From Lachnospiraceae bacterium (GTDB taxonomy: Bacteria > Bacillota > Clostridia > Lachnospirales > Lachnospiraceae): 64,000 bases of DNA. The position numbers and the translations under genes were made by a program. Position 1 is the stretch's first letter, and each line of letters starts with the position of its first letter. The stretch covers positions 27,162 through 91,161 of the forward strand of contig JAILRO010000047.1 in the NCBI GenBank assembly GCA_024698145.1. The letters run 5' to 3'. Below the pieces are notes generated by a model, which was given only the letters and a program-made list of their open reading frames with translations, did not search any database and had not been told where the DNA came from. This document shows positions 10,724-19,224 of the stretch, piece by piece.

Positions 10724-10762
10724 AAAGAAAAGACAGCATATGCACTCCTTACAAATGCTGTC
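10724..10762 (-). terminator. Rho-independent terminator after rpsO
   Basis: GACAGCAT (minus strand) pairs with ATGCTGTC across a 15-base loop and is followed by TTTTCTTTTAT. It starts about ten bases after the rpsO stop codon. Confidence 0.85.
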
Positions 10763-10771
10763 TATCTTTTT

Positions 10772-11038
10772 CTAGTGTCTTAAGCCAAGACTCTCAACAA
10801 GAGTTCTATATCTGTTGATATCAACCTTCTTTAAGTATGCAAGCATGTTCCTTCTCTGACCTACTAACTTAAGAAGACCTCTCTTTGAATGATGATCCTT
10901 TGGATGTGACTTAAAATGCTCCTGAAGGTCAAGGATTCTTGCTGTCAAAAGCGCAATCTGAACCTCCGGTGAACCTGTGTCGTTAGCACCTCTACCGTAC
11001 TTCTCAACGATCTCTTTTTTCTGCTCTGCTGTTACCAT
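10772..11038 (-). CDS. rpsO: 30S ribosomal protein S15
   Basis: The product has 88 residues, the normal size for S15, which binds the 16S rRNA central domain early in 30S assembly. The hallmark [14 protein letters not shown], the [23 protein letters not shown] core and the C-terminal Y/R-rich end are all present. The ATG at 11038 lies seven bases after AGGAGGT. It has its own promoter at 11129-11157, a long leader and a strong terminator, so it is a single-gene unit. The leader may bind S15 (see separate entry). Confidence 0.98.
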   Translation of the reverse strand: MVTAEQKKEIVEKYGRGANDTGSPEVQIALLTARILDLQEHFKSHPKDHHSKRGLLKLVGQRRNMLAYLKKVDINRYRTLVESLGLRH

Positions 11039-11122
11039 AGCATTACCTCCTATAATATAAATCTAATCGCCAACTACCCGGACTAAGGTCGGAGTTTCCT
11101 ATGTCTGAGTAATGGTTAATAC
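11039..11122 (-). promoter_or_regulatory. Structured rpsO 5' leader, possible S15 autoregulatory site
   Basis: About 85 bases separate the predicted transcription start from the rpsO ATG. On the minus strand the leader holds CCGAC and GTTGG segments that can pair around a CTTAGTCCGGG region, just before the ribosome site. S15 is known to repress its own translation through leader structures in several phyla. The match to a named Firmicutes class was not tested, so the assignment is inference. Confidence 0.35.
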
Positions 11123-11128
11123 TTTGGT

Positions 11129-11157
11129 ATAATAACATAGCACCTATAATTTGTAAA
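11129..11157 (-). promoter_or_regulatory. Sigma-A type promoter of rpsO
   Basis: On the minus strand TTTACA (11152-11157), a 17-base spacer and TATTAT (11129-11134) form a good vegetative promoter. Confidence 0.75.
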
Positions 11158-11172
11158 CATTTTTTTGTATCA

Positions 11173-11201
11173 TTGCGCAAAAATTGATTATATGCTATCA
11201 T
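11173..11201 (+). promoter_or_regulatory. Sigma-A type promoter of aroC
   Basis: TTGCGC (11173-11178), a 17-base spacer and TATCAT (11196-11201) lie 36 bases before the aroC ATG. The promoter runs divergently from that of rpsO. Confidence 0.6.
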
Positions 11202-11237
11202 TTATTGTCACAAACAGTATTACAAGGAGATAAATTC

Positions 11238-12338
11238 ATGGCAGGTTCAACATTCGGAACAATTTTTCGTGTTACAACATGGGGAGAGTCACATGGAAAA
11301 GCTTTGGGTGTCGTTATAGACGGCTGTCCCGCGGGATTAGAGCTTTCAGAAAGCGATATAACGCCATATATGAATCGTAGGAAACCCGGGCAATCAAGAT
11401 TTGCCACACCTCGAAAGGAAGACGATTCTGTCGAGATTCTTTCAGGCGTATTTGAGGGCAAAACAACAGGAACTCCTATATCGATGATTGTTTACAATAC
11501 ATCACAGAAGTCTCACGATTACAGTGAGATTGCAACTTACTATAGACCCGGACACGCAGATTTCACCTTTGATGAAAAATACGGTTTCAGGGATTACAGA
11601 GGTGGCGGTCGTTCATCAGGAAGAGAAACTGCTGCAAGAGTTGCCGCAGGTGCTGTTGCTTGCAAGATTCTGAAACAACTTAATATAACCGTATCGGCTT
11701 ACACTGCTTCTATCGGTGATATTAGTATTGACTATGACAAATTTGACGAAGACGAAATATTCAACAATAGTCTATATATGCCTGACAAAGAGGCTGCTGC
11801 ACTTGCAAGTGAATATCTTCAGAACGTTTCAAAAGATGGTGATTCCGCAGGTGGAATTATAGAATGCGTTGTAAATGGTACTCCGGCTGGACTGGGGGAT
11901 CCGGTATTTGACAAGCTTGATGCAAATCTTGCAAAAGCAATCACATCAATCGGTGCAGTTAAAGGCTTTGAAGTTGGAGATGGTTTCAAAGTCGCCCACT
12001 CAAACGCTTCTGCTAACAACGATGCGTTTGTCTTAAGCGATACCGGAAAGATTGTCAAATCAACCAATCATGCAGGCGGAATACTTGGCGGAATAAGCGA
12101 CGGTGATACCATTATACTAAGAGCAGGTTTTAAGCCAACCCCTTCAATTACAAAGGAACAACAGACAGTCAACAAAGATAATGAAGAAATCAATATATCC
12201 GTAAAAGGAAGACATGATCCGATTATCGTACCAAGAGCTGTTGTAGTTGTTGAAGCTATGACCGCCATCACCGTGTTAGATTCACTTCTCATGAATATGA
12301 CATCTCGACTTGATAACATCATAAAGTTTTACAAGTAA
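11238..12338 (+). CDS. aroC: Chorismate synthase
   Basis: The product has 366 residues and makes chorismate from 5-enolpyruvylshikimate-3-phosphate, using reduced FMN, as the last shikimate-pathway step. Signature stretches are [19 protein letters not shown], the [18 protein letters not shown] loop, GDSAGGIIE and [17 protein letters not shown]. The open frame extends 18 codons further upstream, but the ATG at 11238 is preferred. It lies nine bases after AAGGAG, begins [20 protein letters not shown] as the family does, and follows the promoter at 11173-11201. It is a single gene between two divergent or convergent neighbours and ends in a bidirectional terminator. Confidence 0.97.
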   Translation: MAGSTFGTIFRVTTWGESHGKALGVVIDGCPAGLELSESDITPYMNRRKPGQSRFATPRKEDDSVEILSGVFEGKTTGTPISMIVYNTSQKSHDYSEIATYYRPGHADFTFDEKYGFRDYRGGGRSSGRETAARVAAGAVACKILKQLNITVSAYTASIGDISIDYDKFDEDEIFNNSLYMPDKEAAALASEYLQNVSKDGDSAGGIIECVVNGTPAGLGDPVFDKLDANLAKAITSIGAVKGFEVGDGFKVAHSNASANNDAFVLSDTGKIVKSTNHAGGILGGISDGDTIILRAGFKPTPSITKEQQTVNKDNEEINISVKGRHDPIIVPRAVVVVEAMTAITVLDSLLMNMTSRLDNIIKFYK

Positions 12339-12341
12339 TAC

Positions 12342-12381
12342 AAAATAACTGCTACCGTTATATTGGGTAGCAGTTATTTTT
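12342..12381. terminator. Bidirectional terminator between aroC and the CAP-like gene
   Basis: AAAATAACTGCTACC pairs with GGGTAGCAGTTATTTT around a short loop, with T runs on both strands. It serves both convergent genes and overlaps the last codons of the minus-strand gene. Confidence 0.9.
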
Positions 12382-13321
12382 GTATAAACAATATGTCATA
12401 ATAATATACATTATCAATCATATAAGAACCAAGTCCTACACAGTTAATATCCTCTCTGTTCAACACACCTATGAAATTATTATCAAGCTTGATATGTCCC
12501 GTCAACATATCAATACTATAATCCGGTTGGCCTCCATACGAAAACTCATAACCCTTCTCGCATTTTATTCCACAATCCTGAATCAATCTTTTGACATCAC
12601 CATCGTCTGCAAAACCATTAACCAAAGATGACGCCCTAAGGACTGCGCATGCTGATACTTTGGTATCTAGGGATATTTCTGAAAGTCCATGCTCTTTCCT
12701 GTAATCATTAATATAGACAAATACCGGATAAAGCATTGTAGCATTCTCATCAATACTTCCATCTGAATTGAAGATATATGTAGTATCATCAATTGTCATG
12801 ATAGTATCATGAACTCTCGCACCATTCTCATCGAAATAATACCTGTATCCATTGATGGTTTCAAATCCTATTACTACTCTTCCCTTTTCACCACCGTAGA
12901 ACCAGTCATCACCGTTTTTGTACCAGCCGACTACATACTCTGCATTCGTATTAAAATAATACTTAACACCTTCATAATCTACGAGGCCGGTCTTAATTCT
13001 TCCGTCATCTTCCGTAATGAAAAAAACATCTTCTGTGTCAATTACACCTATCTGTATTACACCATTCTCGTCAGCGTAATAATATGCATCTTTGTCTTCT
13101 ACATAAAACTTTCCGGTCTTAAGATATCCATCTTCGTCAAAATAGTACAAACATTCATCAATATCAGTAAAACCAATCGAATATTCGCCATCCTCATTGG
13201 TATAACGTCGTCCATTCTCGTCCTCGTCCCAATACGCACGAACCGAATTATTAATACTGAAGAATATTCCTATGACTGCAATGAATACAACCGAAAAAAT
13301 AATCAATACTCTTTTATTCAT
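12374..13321 (-). CDS. Secreted repeat protein with degenerate CAP-like domain
   Basis: The product has 315 residues. A signal peptide or anchor (MNKRVLIIFSVVFIAVIGIFF) is followed by about seven 18-22-residue repeats with aromatic/Gly signatures (CLYYFDEDGYLKTGK, VKYYFNTNAEYVVGW, YRYYFDENGARVH). These resemble cell-wall-binding choline- or glucan-binding repeats. The last about 115 residues (YINDYRKEHGLSEISLDTKVSACAVLRAS) match the start of a CAP/SCP domain, but the usual HxRPDG part after the RA.. helix is replaced by SLVNGFADDGD, so the classic His is absent. It is therefore likely a cell-surface binding protein of unknown ligand. It starts eight bases downstream of xerD and is probably co-transcribed with it. 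ATG after AGGTAGG. Confidence 0.75.
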   Translation of the reverse strand: MNKRVLIIFSVVFIAVIGIFFSINNSVRAYWDEDENGRRYTNEDGEYSIGFTDIDECLYYFDEDGYLKTGKFYVEDKDAYYYADENGVIQIGVIDTEDVFFITEDDGRIKTGLVDYEGVKYYFNTNAEYVVGWYKNGDDWFYGGEKGRVVIGFETINGYRYYFDENGARVHDTIMTIDDTTYIFNSDGSIDENATMLYPVFVYINDYRKEHGLSEISLDTKVSACAVLRASSLVNGFADDGDVKRLIQDCGIKCEKGYEFSYGGQPDYSIDMLTGHIKLDNNFIGVLNREDINCVGLGSYMIDNVYYYDILFIQK

Positions 13322-13329
13322 AATCCTAC

Positions 13330-14220
13330 CTATATGTTAGCCCTAGGATGCGTCTTGTTGTAAACTTCCTTAAGCTTTGTATTAGCATTAGCCTTAGCAT
13401 AAATCTGTGTCGTAGAAATATCAGAATGTCCAAGCATTTCCTGAACAGACTTAAGATCAGCTCCATTGTTAACAAGATGCATTGCAAATGAATGTCTTAT
13501 AGTATGAGGAGTTATGTCTTTCTTAATTCCTGCTTTTCCCGAATAATACTTAATAATCTTCCAAAAACCTTGTCTTGTCATAGGCGCACCCTGACAATTT
13601 GTAAACAAATACTCCTGCTCCTGGGTGCATAATGCACCTCTGGCATCCTTAATGTATTTCTCCAATGCGAGCTTGGTTTCCTTTGTAAAAGGTATAACTC
13701 TGTCCTTGTTACCGTCTTTGCATTCAATATAATCTAACGACAAATTGACATCTGTAATTTTGAGCGTGATAAGCTCTGAAACTCTTATACCTGTTGCATA
13801 AAGCAATTCTAACATTGCCTTATCTCTAATATCTTTGGGTGTTGTTCCTCCCGGTTGTTCAAGCAAAAGACTTACTTCATCCATGGTAAGAATAACAGGA
13901 AGTTTCTTCTCGATTTTGGGCGGTTTTAATACCTCACTCGGATCTTCAGTAATAACACCCTGCTTAGCCAAAAAAATAAAAAAGGCCTTGATAGATGCTA
14001 TGTTTCTTGACACAGTTGCTGATGACATACCCTGCTTCTCAATCTGCAAAACATACGAATTCAAATTAGTTCCTGTAATTTGATTAACGTCATCTATACC
14101 GATGGCTGATAAGTAATTATACAGCTTTTTCAAGTCTCTTCGGTATGATGCAACGGTATTCGCACTTGCTCGTTTCACATTCGTTAAGTAGTCAACGAAC
14201 TGGTCAATCTTTTGTAACAT
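13330..14220 (-). CDS. xerD: Tyrosine recombinase XerD
   Basis: The product has 296 residues, typical for XerC/XerD. It has an N-terminal SAM-like core-binding domain (about 1-85) and a C-terminal catalytic domain. Catalytic residues are visible: Arg146 (ATGIRVSEL), Lys172, His239 and Arg242 (HTIRHSF), His265 (LGHSDI) and nucleophile Tyr274 (TQIYAKA). It resolves chromosome dimers at dif. The D assignment rests on a spoIIM-like gene next door, as near xerD in Bacillus. No integrase-type extension or att site is seen, so a mobile-element integrase is unlikely. ATG after AAGGGGA. Confidence 0.9.
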   Translation of the reverse strand: MLQKIDQFVDYLTNVKRASANTVASYRRDLKKLYNYLSAIGIDDVNQITGTNLNSYVLQIEKQGMSSATVSRNIASIKAFFIFLAKQGVITEDPSEVLKPPKIEKKLPVILTMDEVSLLLEQPGGTTPKDIRDKAMLELLYATGIRVSELITLKITDVNLSLDYIECKDGNKDRVIPFTKETKLALEKYIKDARGALCTQEQEYLFTNCQGAPMTRQGFWKIIKYYSGKAGIKKDITPHTIRHSFAMHLVNNGADLKSVQEMLGHSDISTTQIYAKANANTKLKEVYNKTHPRANI

Positions 14221-14255
14221 TTCAAGTCCCCTTAAATAAAAAATAACATACTCAC

Positions 14256-14284
14256 ATTATAAATGCTAATTTACATAAAATCAA
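14256..14284 (-). promoter_or_regulatory. Sigma-A type promoter of xerD
   Basis: On the minus strand TTGATT (14279-14284), a 17-base spacer and TATAAT (14256-14261) lie 36 bases before the xerD ATG. The rest of the 14221-14357 gap is A/T-rich and holds nothing else I recognise. Confidence 0.7.
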
Positions 14285-14357
14285 ACATTATTTTTTCACA
14301 AATATCTTGTATTTACTGTATTTTCAACGTTTTATACAATTAGTGGTGTTAACATAA

Positions 14358-14903
14358 TCAACTCACACTACATATTGAAAAAAATAATTTAAAAAAATTA
14401 TGTAAATATAGTTCCAATCCTACTCCTAAAGCCAATAAAACAATAATTACAAATGTTTTAAATAATAAAAACAACTTGTTAACATTATTACAATTACATG
14501 TATTCTCCCGCACAAAAAATACTCCAAAAAGATATATACACCAAAAATACGATAATAAAAATGGCAAAAACAAAACAAAATTGATACCTATTCCCTTCAA
14601 GAAATATAAAACAAAAAAATGAGAGTATAGGAACCCATAAGCCGTTCCAAAAAAGCCACAAAATAATATTGCCGAGAAATAATACGATATTACACAGGCT
14701 ATAAATACAAATAAGCATATTTGAACCAAGCGTTCTTTTACTATATACAAAATATAATTATGGGAAATATTTGACATAAGACTATTATCAAAATAAGCGA
14801 AAAAATCGTTGTGACAAACAACATATATCAGGACACCGAAAAGCATGCCGACAAACAATGGTAAAAAAGTAACTAATTTTATATTGTTATCATCTTTTTG
14901 CAA
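14358..14903 (-). CDS. spoIIM: Stage II sporulation protein M-like membrane protein
   Basis: The product has 181 residues with about five hydrophobic segments. It shows the GFFGTAYGFLYSHF and FLKGIGINF type stretches of SpoIIM, a subunit of the DMP peptidoglycan-degrading complex that drives engulfment. The longer frame (ATG at 14936) has no ribosome site. The TTG at 14903 follows AGGGGTGA by five bases and begins MQKDDNNIKLVTFLP, close to the family start, so it is preferred. Position next to xerD fits Bacillus gene order. A sigma-E-like promoter precedes it. The sequence is very Phe-rich and fairly divergent, so the family call is moderate. Confidence 0.6.
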   Translation of the reverse strand: MQKDDNNIKLVTFLPLFVGMLFGVLIYVVCHNDFFAYFDNSLMSNISHNYILYIVKERLVQICLFVFIACVISYYFSAILFCGFFGTAYGFLYSHFFVLYFLKGIGINFVLFLPFLLSYFWCIYLFGVFFVRENTCNCNNVNKLFLLFKTFVIIVLLALGVGLELYLHNFFKLFFSICSVS

Positions 14904-14922
14904 ATAAATCACCCCTGATAAC

Positions 14923-14952
14923 AATATATGAGTCATGAATAAATAATATATC
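14923..14952 (-). promoter_or_regulatory. Possible sigma-E type sporulation promoter of the spoIIM-like gene
   Basis: On the minus strand GATATATT (14945-14952), 14 bases and CATATATT (14923-14930) resemble the known sigma-E pattern (KTCATATT, 14-15 bases, CATACA-T). A start near 14916 would exclude the upstream ATG at 14936 and support the TTG start. Confidence 0.35.
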
Positions 14953-14956
14953 CTGA

Positions 14957-14992
14957 TAAAAAAGAAAGAGTCCGAAATATAATTTCGGACTC
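14957..14992 (-). terminator. Rho-independent terminator after rny
   Basis: GAGTCCGAAAT pairs with ATTTCGGACTC around a short loop and is followed by TTTCTTTTTT on the minus strand. Confidence 0.9.
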
Positions 14993-15012
14993 AGAACTCG
15001 CATCGATCAAGT

Positions 15013-16563
15013 CTATTTTGCGTAATCCGTTACACGTGATTCTCTGATAATATTAACCTTAATCTGACCCGGATACTTAAGCTCATCTTCAATTCGCTTA
15101 GAAATATCTCTAGCCATGAGAACCATGTCGGCATCACTCACCTGCTCAGGAACTACCATAATACGAATCTCTCTACCTGCCTGAATTGCAAAAGATTTAT
15201 CAACGCCCTTAAAGTCGTTGGCAATGTCCTCTAACTGTTTTAATCGTGTTGTATAAGTCTCTAATGTCTCACGTCTTGCACCCGGTCTTGCAGCTGAAAT
15301 AGCATCTGCAGCCTGTACAATACATGCAATAAGTGACTCAGGTTCCACATCTCCATGATGTGCCTCAACAGCATTAATGATAAGCGGTGTCTCTTTATAT
15401 TTTCTACAAAGATCTACACCAATCTGTACATGAGATCCTTCCATCTCGTGGTCAACAGATTTACCAATGTCGTGAAGAAGTCCTGCTCGTTTGGCCAAAC
15501 GGACATCCTCTCCAACTTCTGCTGCAAGTAAACCACACAACAAAGATACTTCCATAGAATGCTTTAACGCATTCTGTCCGTAACTTGTTCTGTACTTCAT
15601 CTTACCAAGTAAGCGCACAAGCTCCGGATGAATTCCCTGAACACCAACTTCAAATGTGGCATTCTCTCCTTCTTCCTTCATAGTCTGCTCGACTTCTTTC
15701 TGCGCCTTCTCGACCATTTCTTCAATTCTTGCCGGATGAATTCTTCCATCAAGAATTAATTTTTCAAGAGCAATTCTCGCAACTTCACGTCTTACCGTAT
15801 CAAAACTTGATAAGATAACCGCTTCCGGAGTATCATCAATAATAAGATCTACTCCTGTCATTGTTTCAAGAGTACGAATGTTTCTACCCTCTCTACCAAT
15901 AATACGTCCCTTCATCTCGTCATTAGGTAACTGTACCAATGAGATTGTGGACTCTGCGACATGATCAACTGCACATTTCTGTATAGCTGTCACTACATAC
16001 TCTTTAGCCTTCTTTCCGGCTTCTTCCTTGGCTCTGTTCTCCATCTCTTTGATAAGAACAGCTGTTTCATGTTTTACATCTTCTTCAACAGTTTTTAATA
16101 AATATTCTTTTGCTTGTTCAGAGGTTAATCCAGAGATTCTCTCCAGTTCCTGTAGTTTCTTTGATTCAAGCTCTTCAACTTTTGCTTTCTGCTTTTCCAA
16201 AGATGATTCTCTAGATGCAAGGCTTGCTTCTTTCTTCTCTATCGCTTCTGTCTTACGATCAAGATTCTCCTCACGGGAAAGTAATCTCTTTTCCATTCGC
16301 TGAACCTCGTTGCGACGATCTTTAATTTCTTTATCAAGATCATTCTTGGTCTTGATTGAATCTTCCTTAGCTTCTAGGAGAATCTCCTTCTTCTTGGCTT
16401 CAGCATTTTTAACGGCTTCATCTATAATCTCTCTCGATCTGTCCATTGCATCACGGTTCTTCTTCTCAACAACATTCTTACGATATGCGTTGCAAATAAC
16501 CCATGTGACAACAACAGCTACGATTAAAATAATAGCAAAAGCAATCAAATAGCTTGGTTCCAC
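15013..16563 (-). CDS. rny: Ribonuclease Y
   Basis: The product has 516 residues. It is a membrane-anchored endoribonuclease that starts bulk mRNA decay and processing in Firmicutes. The N-terminal membrane helix ([19 protein letters not shown]) is followed by a long charged coiled coil (about 30-190), a KH domain ([21 protein letters not shown]), and an HD domain with [17 protein letters not shown]. The start codon is GTG at 16563, with GGAGGTGCTCCT before it. It lies downstream of recA, as in many Clostridia, with its own promoter and a nearby palindrome. No recX lies between. Confidence 0.97.
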   Translation of the reverse strand: MEPSYLIAFAIILIVAVVVTWVICNAYRKNVVEKKNRDAMDRSREIIDEAVKNAEAKKKEILLEAKEDSIKTKNDLDKEIKDRRNEVQRMEKRLLSREENLDRKTEAIEKKEASLASRESSLEKQKAKVEELESKKLQELERISGLTSEQAKEYLLKTVEEDVKHETAVLIKEMENRAKEEAGKKAKEYVVTAIQKCAVDHVAESTISLVQLPNDEMKGRIIGREGRNIRTLETMTGVDLIIDDTPEAVILSSFDTVRREVARIALEKLILDGRIHPARIEEMVEKAQKEVEQTMKEEGENATFEVGVQGIHPELVRLLGKMKYRTSYGQNALKHSMEVSLLCGLLAAEVGEDVRLAKRAGLLHDIGKSVDHEMEGSHVQIGVDLCRKYKETPLIINAVEAHHGDVEPESLIACIVQAADAISAARPGARRETLETYTTRLKQLEDIANDFKGVDKSFAIQAGREIRIMVVPEQVSDADMVLMARDISKRIEDELKYPGQIKVNIIRESRVTDYAK

Positions 16564-16586
16564 AGGAGCACCTCCTTATTTAATTA

Positions 16587-16611
16587 TAGTGTACTTTACA
16601 TAAGCACACTA
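16587..16611. promoter_or_regulatory. 25-bp near-perfect palindrome in the rny leader, operator candidate
   Basis: TAGTGTACTT, five bases, then AAGCACACTA form a 10-bp-arm inverted repeat with one mismatch, just downstream of the rny -10 box and before the ribosome site. Its position fits a repressor operator or a short mRNA hairpin. No factor can be named. Confidence 0.45.
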
Positions 16612-16615
16612 ATAA

Positions 16616-16644
16616 AGTGTATCTTTTTTTGTACATAATGTCAA
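16616..16644 (-). promoter_or_regulatory. Sigma-A type promoter of rny
   Basis: On the minus strand a consensus TTGACA (16639-16644), a 17-base spacer and TACACT (16616-16621) are present. The promoter lies between recA and rny. Confidence 0.75.
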
Positions 16645-16683
16645 GTAAAAGAATAATATTATTGGCATTTTATCAAATTTTCA

Positions 16684-17709
16684 CTATTCCTGTTCAGCAA
16701 CTTCATCCTTTTTGATGAGTCCGGCTGCCTCACGAACCTTAACTTCTATTTCTTTGGTAATTTCCGGATTATCTTCAAGATATACTTTCGTATTCTCTCT
16801 ACCCTGTCCTATCTTCTCTCCGTTATATGAGAACCACGCACCGGATTTGTTGATAATATCCATCTTAACAGCAAGATCAAGAATATCTCCAACCTTAGAT
16901 ATACCCTTACCAAACATAATATCAAACTCTGCCTCTCTAAAAGGTGGCGCAACCTTATTCTTAACAATCTTAACTCTTGTTCTGTTACCAATAACTTCAC
17001 CGTTCTGCTTCAACGTCTCGATTCTTCTAACATCAAGTCTAACAGAAGAATAGAACTTAAGCGCACGACCACCTGTAGTTGTCTCAGGGTTACCAAACAT
17101 TACACCAACCTTCTCACGAAGCTGATTGATAAATATTACAACACAATTAGATCTGCTTATAACAGCAGTAAGTTTCCTAAGTGCCTGTGACATAAGTCTT
17201 GCCTGAAGCCCTACATGAGAATCTCCCATCTCGCCATCTATCTCGGCCTTAGGAACAAGAGCTGCTACCGAATCGACAATTATAACGTCAACCGCACCGG
17301 AACGAACCATTGTCTCTGTAATCTCTAACGCCTGCTCTCCGTTATCAGGCTGCGAAATATATAAATTATTAATATCAACACCTATATTGCCGGCATATAC
17401 AGGATCAAGTGCATGCTCTGCATCGATAAATCCTGCGATACCACCCTGCTTCTGAACTTCTGCAACTATATGAAGTGCAACTGTTGTCTTACCACTCGAC
17501 TCCGGACCATAAACTTCTATAATTCTTCCCTTAGGAACTCCGCCTATTCCAAGTGCAAGATCAAGACTTAAAGAACCTGTAGGAATTGCTTCAACATTCA
17601 TGCTTGCTGCTGAATCACCAAGCTTCATAACCGTACCTTTACCAAACTGTTTCTCAATATTAGCAAGTGCTGCATCAAGTGCTCTCATCTTATCTTCATT
17701 ACCAGCCAT
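16684..17709 (-). CDS. recA: Recombinase RecA
   Basis: The product has 341 residues. RecA forms filaments on single-stranded DNA for strand exchange and triggers LexA self-cleavage. Walker [10 protein letters not shown] is at about 68-76. The VDSVAALVP Walker B region, the [24 protein letters not shown] stretch (loop 2) and the C-terminal acidic tail are visible. The chosen start is the ATG at 17709, eight bases after AGGAGGT; the longer frame would begin inside the SOS box. It is expected to be DNA-damage inducible (see SOS box entry). Confidence 0.98.
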   Translation of the reverse strand: MAGNEDKMRALDAALANIEKQFGKGTVMKLGDSAASMNVEAIPTGSLSLDLALGIGGVPKGRIIEVYGPESSGKTTVALHIVAEVQKQGGIAGFIDAEHALDPVYAGNIGVDINNLYISQPDNGEQALEITETMVRSGAVDVIIVDSVAALVPKAEIDGEMGDSHVGLQARLMSQALRKLTAVISRSNCVVIFINQLREKVGVMFGNPETTTGGRALKFYSSVRLDVRRIETLKQNGEVIGNRTRVKIVKNKVAPPFREAEFDIMFGKGISKVGDILDLAVKMDIINKSGAWFSYNGEKIGQGRENTKVYLEDNPEITKEIEVKVREAAGLIKKDEVAEQE

Positions 17710-17723
17710 TAAATCATACCTCC

Positions 17724-17737
17724 TGAACATCTGTTCG
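17724..17737. promoter_or_regulatory. SOS box (LexA operator) of recA
   Basis: CGAACAGATGTTCA (minus strand) matches the Gram-positive SOS operator CGAAC-N4-GTTCG except at its last base. It lies between the -10 box and the recA ribosome site and touches that site, so LexA bound there should block transcription. Confidence 0.85.
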
Positions 17738-17744
17738 TTTTTTT

Positions 17745-17776
17745 ATTATACTAATATAAAATATTTCTTTTGTCAA
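17745..17776 (-). promoter_or_regulatory. recA promoter
   Basis: On the minus strand TTGACA (17771-17776) is followed by TAGTAT at 17 bases and TATAAT (17745-17750) at 20 bases. One of these is the -10 box; the 17-base spacing is the usual one. The rest of 17777-17891 is A/T-rich with no other clear signal. Confidence 0.6.
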
Positions 17777-17891
17777 CAAAAAATCGAATGTATTTTCGAT
17801 TTTTAAATAACTAATTATAAAATTCAATATAAATAAGGGAAAAAATAAGATACATTCCAGACATGCTTTAATTTATCATACTTCCACAAAC

Positions 17892-17920
17892 TTGTAAAGA
17901 AAAACAATATATATTATAAT
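17892..17920 (+). promoter_or_regulatory. Sigma-A type promoter of tmcAL
   Basis: TTGTAA (17892-17897), a 17-base spacer and TATAAT (17915-17920) lie 36 bases before the tmcAL ATG. Confidence 0.7.
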
Positions 17921-17955
17921 CTTCATTAATAAAACGACGAAAAGAGAGAACTATA

Positions 17956-19188
17956 ATGAAGCATGTAGGTATCATTGCCGAATACAATCCCTTTCATAAC
18001 GGTCACTTTTACCAGATTTCTAAGGTAAAAGCTATGTTTCCCGACAAGAAAATAATCGTATGTATGAGTGGTGATTATGTTCAACGTGGTGAACCTGCAC
18101 TCATTTCCAAAACCATACGATGCGATATGGCACTTCATGGCGGATGCGACGTCGTCCTTTCTTTCCCGCCAATGTTTTCATCTGCTTCATCGGAACATTT
18201 TGCCGCAGCAGGTGTCCTTATGCTGGCAAAAACCGGCGTAATAGACACCCTTTGTTTTGGTGCTGAATGCGACGACTTAACAACATTAAGTACTATTGCA
18301 GACATTTTTGTAAATGAGCCAATCTCCTTCAAGGAAGCCTTGAAAAAAGGGATCTCAAACGGGCTCTCATTTCCAAAAGCACGTGCAAATGCCTTAAAAG
18401 AATGTTATCCGGACTGTGACTATGAAAGTATCATTAATCAACCCAATAATATTTTGGCAATAGAATATATCAAAACAATCAAACGTTATTCCCTTCCGAT
18501 TACACCGGTGGTTATCAAACGATCAAGCTCAAATTACAATGATTTATCGCTTAACGACTCTATTTGTTCAGCATCGGCACTTAGAAATGCCACAGCAAAA
18601 GACAATGATTTTAATGTATGGAAAGAGCATATTCCCGAGGCCTCATACAATGTTCTTGAAAAATATCCTTACTTCAAGCCACTGTTTTTCTCTGATATGT
18701 ACGCGCTTTTGCAGTATCGAATTATAAGCGAGAAGAAAAACCTCAACCAATATCATGAGTGTAGTGAATTTGTAGCTAACCAATTGGATAAGCTTTCGTA
18801 TCTTCCTACATCTTTCAATGAACTTATCGATAGTTTGACAGGCAAGCACATTACCGAATCCAGACTTCGAAGAATAATGCTTAACATTTTACTTATGCGA
18901 ACAAACGAGAAAATAAAACCTTTGATTGACAAGGAATACGTTCCATATATAAGAATCTTGGGATTTAACGAAGAAAGTGCATTTATTCTTAAAGAAATGA
19001 AAGAACATACAGAACTTCCAATAATCAATAAAACAGCCAATGCTTCCGCTGTCTTATCGGAACATGCACACGAAGCATTCCTGCAAGACGTTTACGAAAG
19101 TTCGCTGTACAGACAAATCTTTCATAACAAATACGGCATTCTTATTCCGTCAGAATACGAGCAGTCTGTAATAATTCATCGCAAATAA
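17956..19188 (+). CDS. tmcAL: tRNA(Met) cytidine acetate ligase (YlbM family)
   Basis: The product has 410 residues, the family's normal size. It adds acetate to cytidine 34 of elongator tRNA-Met (ac4C), activating acetate with ATP. The N-terminal nucleotidyltransferase motif is clear: GIIAEYNPFHNGHFYQI, with the HxGH-like HNGH, then SGDYVQRGEPALISK and SASSEHFA. The ATG is preceded by a weak AGAGAGAA site. ylbJ follows 37 bp downstream on the same strand; ylbM and ylbJ are also close together in Bacillus. Confidence 0.92.
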   Translation: MKHVGIIAEYNPFHNGHFYQISKVKAMFPDKKIIVCMSGDYVQRGEPALISKTIRCDMALHGGCDVVLSFPPMFSSASSEHFAAAGVLMLAKTGVIDTLCFGAECDDLTTLSTIADIFVNEPISFKEALKKGISNGLSFPKARANALKECYPDCDYESIINQPNNILAIEYIKTIKRYSLPITPVVIKRSSSNYNDLSLNDSICSASALRNATAKDNDFNVWKEHIPEASYNVLEKYPYFKPLFFSDMYALLQYRIISEKKNLNQYHECSEFVANQLDKLSYLPTSFNELIDSLTGKHITESRLRRIMLNILLMRTNEKIKPLIDKEYVPYIRILGFNEESAFILKEMKEHTELPIINKTANASAVLSEHAHEAFLQDVYESSLYRQIFHNKYGILIPSEYEQSVIIHRK

Positions 19189-19224
19189 CCATAATATTTA
19201 TAAAACCGTTTTTCCGGTTATTTT

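Noticed and set aside
13330-14220. XerD-like gene as a phage or element integrase
   Set aside because: It has the XerD length and a Bacillus-like spoIIM neighbour, and no element genes or att repeats are nearby.
19189-19224. AACCG/CGGTT hairpin before ylbJ as a strong terminator
   Set aside because: The stem is only five or six bases and the T run is short, so it cannot be claimed as a real terminator.
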